From Crocodylus rhombifer (lineage: Eukaryota; Chordata; Crocodylia; Crocodylidae), in NCBI GenBank assembly GCA_038503035.1, contig JAVSML010024441.1, forward strand, positions 124,001 through 188,000: a stretch of DNA of 64,000 nucleotides. Reading direction: 5' to 3'. The first letter of the stretch is position 1, and every line of letters starts with the position of its first letter. Position numbers and translations under genes: made by a program. This document shows, in pieces, positions 58,651 to 64,000 of this stretch. The notes under the pieces were generated by a model. It worked only from the letters and a program-made list of their open reading frames with translations, was not told the origin of the DNA and did not search any database.

Positions 58651-59829
58651 TATATGTTAAGCCTTTTCAGGTTTCCAGAGAGAAGGGACAAAAGAAGAAG
58701 GCATTTTCCATTCAAGCTTGAGTACTCACAGCTTGCAGGGCAGCATGAAGAGACCTTCTCCAGGAAATGTGGGGAGACAAGAATGACCCAACTTCATCCC
58801 GAACACCCCCAAACCAGCCCCAGAACAATGTAATATAACCAGGCAGAAGCTTTATGAGAAAGGAACATCTTGAGGTTCTCCATGGGGACAGTGAAGAACC
58901 CTACACAAATGCCTAGCCCATCACCCTTATATTCATGTGAACGTACATATATTAATATAACATATAATACCATATATTATTGGCATATCAGCTATATATG
59001 CTGATAGCGCTCTGTGTTGGTGTGTGGAGGGGTCTGTTTTCCATGTTCCAGTAACACAACCTCCATCTGTTGGAGTGTAGGAGGGGAGCTGGGGTAGGGG
59101 GATGGTCTGGGAGGCCAGTCTGAGACACTGCCACATGCACCACTCATGTTTGTTGAAGATTGGAAACACATGCAATGTCAGGGCAGGCAAGAATCAAATG
59201 GGCAGCGTATGAAAATATTTCCTTCCATAGGAATTTTTTTCTTCAGTTCTCAGCCTCTGAGGAGGGCTTTTTCCCCCTGCTCTCCATGTCCGGGGGGGGG
59301 AAGAGGGTGTTCCTTCGTCTCATAAATAACCTGAGCAAAGGCTTAGAGCACAGAATGTGTCTTTATTTTCTGAGACATTCTGAATGCACCTGAAGCCATT
59401 AACTGTGGCAGGGTTTATAGCCAAGGCCAAAATTAACAATTAATACAAAGCCTGGCATTTAGAGGCACTCCCCCCTTTATTTATTTATTTGCTTTAGAAT
59501 TCAAATTAAAATGAACAATGGCAAGAAGAATCTGGTGAGTGTGCAGAGACAGAGCCACTCCTTTCAGTCCTTGAAGATCACTCCAGGGACTTCAAACTTT
59601 CAGAGAGAACTGTTTGCTTTTCCCAGTCAATGCAGTTCTTTAATGACCATAATTGCTGGAGACCTGGCTTTTTTAATTTACTTTCTCCTTACTGCCTGTG
59701 TGTAAAGAACTATGCCCAATGGGAATCTGATATCTGACTTCTGTAATAGAAATAATCAATTATAACGGACAGCAGAAAAAAATAGAGGAAACAAAAAAGA
59801 AGGGTTTTTTTCAGATAAAAACATTCAGA
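58651..59829. other. Unique sequence; AT-rich patch and possible conserved tract at 59,400-59,780
   Basis: 58,940-59,000 is a TATA-rich patch with a small hairpin (tatcagc...gctgata). 59,400-59,780 is AT-rich, repeat-free and contains 'atgaacaatggcaag', a SOX-like word, and 'aataatcaattataa', a homeobox-like word. No coding sequence is seen. Confidence 0.25.
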
Positions 59830-60328
59830 CTAGGGACAGAAGTTACACATAAGCCAGTATAAGTGATCGGAAACTGGTTCAAATCTGTAACACAACAGAA
59901 GTTCAGTGCATATACACCACTTTAAAAATGGCCAAAACCAGTTTAAGATAAACCTGGATGGACATAGCATCACACTTAACTGATTTAAGTTAAATCAGTA
60001 TCTTGAACTTCTATCCCAGATCCCCTCCAGATTCAAGTTAACCCACAGTCCCCCAGCATCCCAGGATGCTTTGTACCTCCTCCCACCCCTCCCCCACAGG
60101 GTGGGCAGAGTAGCTTTGGCCCAAGATGTCTGCTCCAGCTGAGCCAGGAGGTGTGCTGTAGCACCCTTCGGCTTCTGGCCTGAGCCACTGCAGGCATGTG
60201 GCTACATTTCCAGAATCAAAAGTGAATGTCTGTCCACTTGCTTATCATCAGTTCAATCTATGCAGCTTAGACTAATGTGTGAAGTTTGAATCAGTTCAGC
60301 CTTGGGCTTTTTGTCTGTCTGTACTTAG
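59830..60328 (+). mobile_element. TIR element (copy 4)
   Basis: The left end CTAGGGACAGAAGTTACAC and the right end 'tttttgtctgtctgtacttag' are an imperfect inverted pair. Relative to the other three copies it is inverted, with 'ggaaactggttcaaatctgt' and 'aaaaccagtttaagataaac' boxes on the left. The right 150 bases align with the reversed left end of the copy at 22,250. There is no transposase. Confidence 0.6.
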
Positions 60329-60330
60329 CC

Positions 60331-60500
60331 TCACTGTTTGGGGTTTCCAATGCAATATGGAAACAAAAATCAAGGAGAGCCAATTGCATTTCACCAGAAA
60401 AAAACCATTATTTTTCCAAAAACCTGAATTTCTCTTGAGGGAAAAAACAAAATGTCCCCAGCAAATTTCCAAATTGTTCTCATTTGGATGTGAAACATTG
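60331..60500. repeat. AT-rich dispersed repeat, probable old copy
   Basis: 'ccagaaaaaaaccattattt' and 'gagggaaaaaacaaaatgtc' are in the style of the other AT-rich tracts. Confidence 0.3.
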
Positions 60501-60659
60501 ATATGTGTAATGGACTTTGATTTCCTTCTTTGAAAGTCATGATGAAGAAGCAAAGTAAAGATCATTATTTAGTATTACAAGTAAACATGTGACCTCTTTC
60601 CTGAGAGGAAAGGTGGTCATGTGATGAAGTAACTAGGTGAGGATTGAAATCAATTCATG

Positions 60660-60840
60660 TCATGGGTTCCCTTGTGTGCCCTTGAACTGCTGTTCCACCT
60701 TTCTGCATTTCAGTTTCCCATCCAAAAAATGGGGATAATGATACTCCATTCCTCTGTCCTGTGTCTATTCAAAATGTAAACATTTTACAGCAGGAACTAA
60801 TACTGTGTATACGTACAGATCCTAGCACAATGGGAGATTG
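60660..60840 (+). repeat. MIR-like SINE with tail
   Basis: 'gtgcccttgaactgctgttc', then 'tctgcatttcagtttcccat', then 'aaaaaatggggataatgata', then 'tacagatcctagcacaatgg'. Core, 3' side and tail are in order. Confidence 0.65.
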
Positions 60841-61905
60841 GTCTCAATGGGCACTACTGCAGTCACAGTAAGCATGAGTAGGTGGTGCCTCCTGAATCTG
60901 GTGGGGGGCACCCGCAGAAGCTGCCGATGGTGCCTGGCTGGTGGGAGCACCAGCCCTACCGATAGTATCAGTGTCAGCCGTCAGGGGGAGCACCGGCCCC
61001 ATCAGGGAGGCACGTGTATCCCTGTGCATGCCCTACCAGTCACCTATGACAGTAAGGATCAGTGAACGGTCACATTAGCTTAGCAGGACCAGGGTCTGTT
61101 TCCTGTACTGCATATCATTCAACTGCATTCTTCCCATTCCAGCTGCGCTAAGTTCCAAACTGAGTTGTTGAACCCATCTGCATCAGGCCGTTTGTCCCTC
61201 TGTCCCAGCCCAGACTTGTGTTCCACAGCAGCCAGTTGCACAGACAGGGATTAGGTTCATCCTTGTATAAATCATGGAGATTTACATTTCAGAGACACCA
61301 TTTTTTATCTGTTTCTTTTTTTCTCCCATTGCTCAGAGGTTCCCAAGCCCAGCAGATGGATCCCCAAATGGAAAAAATTAATCGTCAGGAATTTCTTCAA
61401 AGTTTTATTTGTTATAATTTGTCTAACCCTTGTACCTGATGTTTTTACCAATTGCCTGAAGGGGAAATAGGCCCAGGAGCCCTCATAGTTTTCCAGTAAC
61501 GTAATCTCTTTCTCCTGTTATACTTTTTTCCCTTTGAGCCTTGAGTCCAGTGTAAGACATCACACTCTGTAGCTCCCTCCTTTCCTAGCAGCAGAATTCT
61601 GATGTCATGACTGAGCTAGAGAGGTATCCAAGCATGGATGCAGAGTTTCTTGTTGCAGTGGCCTTCTTGCTCTTCATTAGTAGGAGTAGTGGTATCACAA
61701 AAGGGCTTAGGAGTCCTAGGCAAGGAGCATGGCACCAGTTATGCTGTGCTGGAGGCATCTAACAAAAAGACAAGCCTTGTTCCATTTCAAGTGATTGTGG
61801 AAAGATTGAGAGGGACAATGTAGCCCCATCCATGACTGCAAGCCAGGACCTTAAGGAGGCCTTCTGTGATGACACTAGGCAGCACAAGGTCTTTTGGTCT
61901 ATCCA
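60841..61905. other. No gene seen
   Basis: Unique sequence with short frames. Confidence 0.35.
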
Positions 61906-62227
61906 GGTGCACCTACATGTGCATTTAAATGTGACTAAATTTAATGCACATTATGTTAATGCGCATTAAGCAATTTTGGCAAGTGTCTACACATGCAGAG
62001 ACTTGGCACCAAAGTTAGTGCACTTAACACTAAAATGAGTGCTGGGTCACGTCTACATGTGCATTAATGTGCTTTAACTAAATGCAAATGCAGGTATTAA
62101 ATTTAAGCACAATTAGCCTAATTTCACCATTTTTAATGCACATTAAGGGTACGCACGTGTAGAGGCACACCCATAATGTGCATTAAATGAGGCTAATGTG
62201 CATTAATGCATCTTGTATAAACATGCC
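61906..62227. mobile_element. Composite MITE-like element with 'catctacac'-type ends (copy 3)
   Basis: The outer ends 'ggtgcacctacatgtgcatt' and 'cttgtataaacatgcc' are a diverged inverted pair. Inside, a second pair 'gggtcacgtctacatgtgca' (62,044) and 'cacgtgtagaggcacaccc' (ends 62,172) marks a nested copy. The whole is packed with 'aatgtgcattaa' words, themselves near-palindromes. No coding sequence. Confidence 0.6.
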
Positions 62228-64000
62228 TTCTGAGTAATTTTTTTCCAAGGCATTTAAGTAACCTAGCCTTTACTCCCATTCACTCCCAATTGCTTAGACA
62301 TGTTGGTAAAGGGTACCCTCTGTGTTATGAGAACCAAAAGTTTGATCTCTGTCCTTTCAGCCTCAGTGAAGAGGTGACTTCTCAAGTACTGCCCCTTCCT
62401 TACCAGAAAGGGCATTCATGCGGTCTGTTGTGCATTTCTCCCGCAAGGGAATCTATCTGTCCTTGGCAGTGAATTCTAGTGCACAGAAGCAGTATCCAAA
62501 GAGAAGTCATGGTAGCTTCTAGTGCCAAAAAACCCAAAGGGTGTTGTTGTTTATCCAGTGTATGTTTTTTTTTGCAAAAGCCTAAACCTGTTTGAAGAGA
62601 AAGTGATCGTTTTAATTAACATATATCACAGGAAAACTAATCTAGTTTTTGTGAGGCCTGTTGTATGGATCCAGGCCAGAAGCAATGTTCAGAACCAGAT
62701 CTGAGCATTCCAGGAGGTTCAGACCAGATTTTGATCTGGCCCCGTCTCTCTATATCACATCACTCCTTTTCAGTCCCTCCCCCTGGTTACATCAGAGAAC
62801 TAGCTTTGGACATCCCAAGCCATTTAGGACGATTCCAAGCCATTCCTTGCTCCCGTAATACCTACCTGTTTTGCTCACTTTCCTTACAACCTAAGAAAGC
62901 TTCAATTTTGTTGCTCTGCTTGTCTTTGTTGATCCAAGGTAGGGTTTTTTATTATTATTAGCATGTATTTTGTGCACAAATGCCTGGTGTATTTTTATCA
63001 GATTTGGTTTCAGCTCCAAATCCAGTTACTTGGGTTGACTTGCTGCCAGTTTGCAGGATTAGGTATGAGGTAGTGTGTACATTTCACACTTTCTTGGGAA
63101 TGCTTGGTGGAATTCTGCTCTGCTGATGTCACCAAAACAAGGAGATGTGGCTGAGCAAAAATCCCACAAGGCTGCGCGAAAGCACTGAAGATGCATCCAG
63201 AAAACCTTACAAGAATCTGCATTCCCAGCAAGACTGAGCTCTGATGATAACAAGGAGGCTGGGTTTTATCTCCAGGGGTATTAGCACTGCAATAAAGTGG
63301 ATAATGCCAGAGTTCTCATGGAAGCTCCTGGGATGGAACTCCCATAAAATGGACACTTCCCCATGTCCAGAATCACTGCCACATATGGAAATTGTGCAGG
63401 GCTTCATTTGAAGATGCCACGACTGCAATCTGAAAAAAAAGAGAGAGTTATTCCAACTATTTTGTCTTTAAAAGGAAATACTGAATAACTTATGGATAAG
63501 ACATTAACCCCAAACCCAGACCACTCATGGTCGTTAAAGAGCCTTGGCACTATTCATAAGAATAGGGGTGTGTTAGTCTTGGATTCCTTCCCAGATTCCA
63601 TTTTGGGGAAATACATCCTGAAAACCTAAAATTCCACCTGTATTTCTACTTGGGTCCAGACTCCATATTCGTATTTGGATCTATCTTCGGTATCTTATGC
63701 TGCTTTTCATTGTTGTTATGTCTGAGCACTTTCCATGAAAAAATAAGCAGCTACAGAAAAATGCCTAGCAGGTTTCCTAAACTCTCTGAAATGGCTCTTT
63801 TTGCAGGGATAAAAGCTATTTTGATGGGGTTCATGGTTTTGATCTTTAGAGGTGATGGATTTATTGTGGAGGAAGAGCTTGTTTGTGGCTTGGGACAATA
63901 GAGGATGCCCATATCATTTGGATGGTTATATAAGCATTAGGCAATATGGGAAAAGGCAACTTTGATAAGCTTCAGCATTCAGTTAGGGCAATATTTTGTT
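62228..64000. other. No gene seen in the last 1.8 kb
   Basis: Unique or degraded sequence with short unsupported frames. A small ATT run lies at about 62,951-62,960. Confidence 0.4.

Overview
The window looks like ordinary, repeat-rich, non-coding nuclear DNA from an amniote, most likely a crocodilian and possibly a turtle. The evidence is several CR1 LINE copies of different ages, many old MIR/CORE-SINE-like fragments, hAT-type DNA-transposon fossils with 8-bp target duplications, several other families with terminal inverted repeats, and a probable long solo LTR. I see no prokaryotic gene organisation, tRNA, rRNA or CRISPR array. No host protein-coding gene can be supported; only one weak candidate terminal exon (about 4,499-4,784, +) is listed. 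The species call is inference from repeat content.

Layout. 0-7.6 kb: unique sequence, a CR1 tail scrap, a 1.1-kb element with a perfect 17-bp terminal inverted repeat (2,945-4,061), the candidate exon, and a MITE-like element (5,512-5,763). 7.6-9.74 kb: a G-rich block of about 2 kb with TG...CA ends, CCAAT/TATA-like signals and a near-matching 5-bp flanking duplication, inserted into an older dispersed repeat. 9.7-28.9 kb: mostly unique or degraded sequence carrying four hAT-like elements (11,449; 19,453; 26,029; 27,440), a second TIR element (22,250) and MIR fragments. 28.9-31.56 kb: the best-preserved element, a 5'-truncated CR1 on the minus strand that keeps part of the endonuclease and a complete-looking reverse transcriptase, broken by two frameshifts. 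31.6-41.8 kb: AT-rich repeats, another MITE, MIR fragments and a long unique tract. 41.8-52.6 kb: four plus-strand CR1 fragments, one of them sitting inside a copy of the TIR element. 52.6-64 kb: degraded LINE and MIR remnants, another TIR element copy (59,830) and a composite MITE (61,906-62,227).

Nothing here works together as a pathway. What can be read is the order of insertions: MIR and other old repeats first, DNA transposons and the LTR into them, and CR1 copies (one into a TIR element) at several times. Family names rest on recognising terminal motifs, target duplications and protein motifs by eye; no database was searched.
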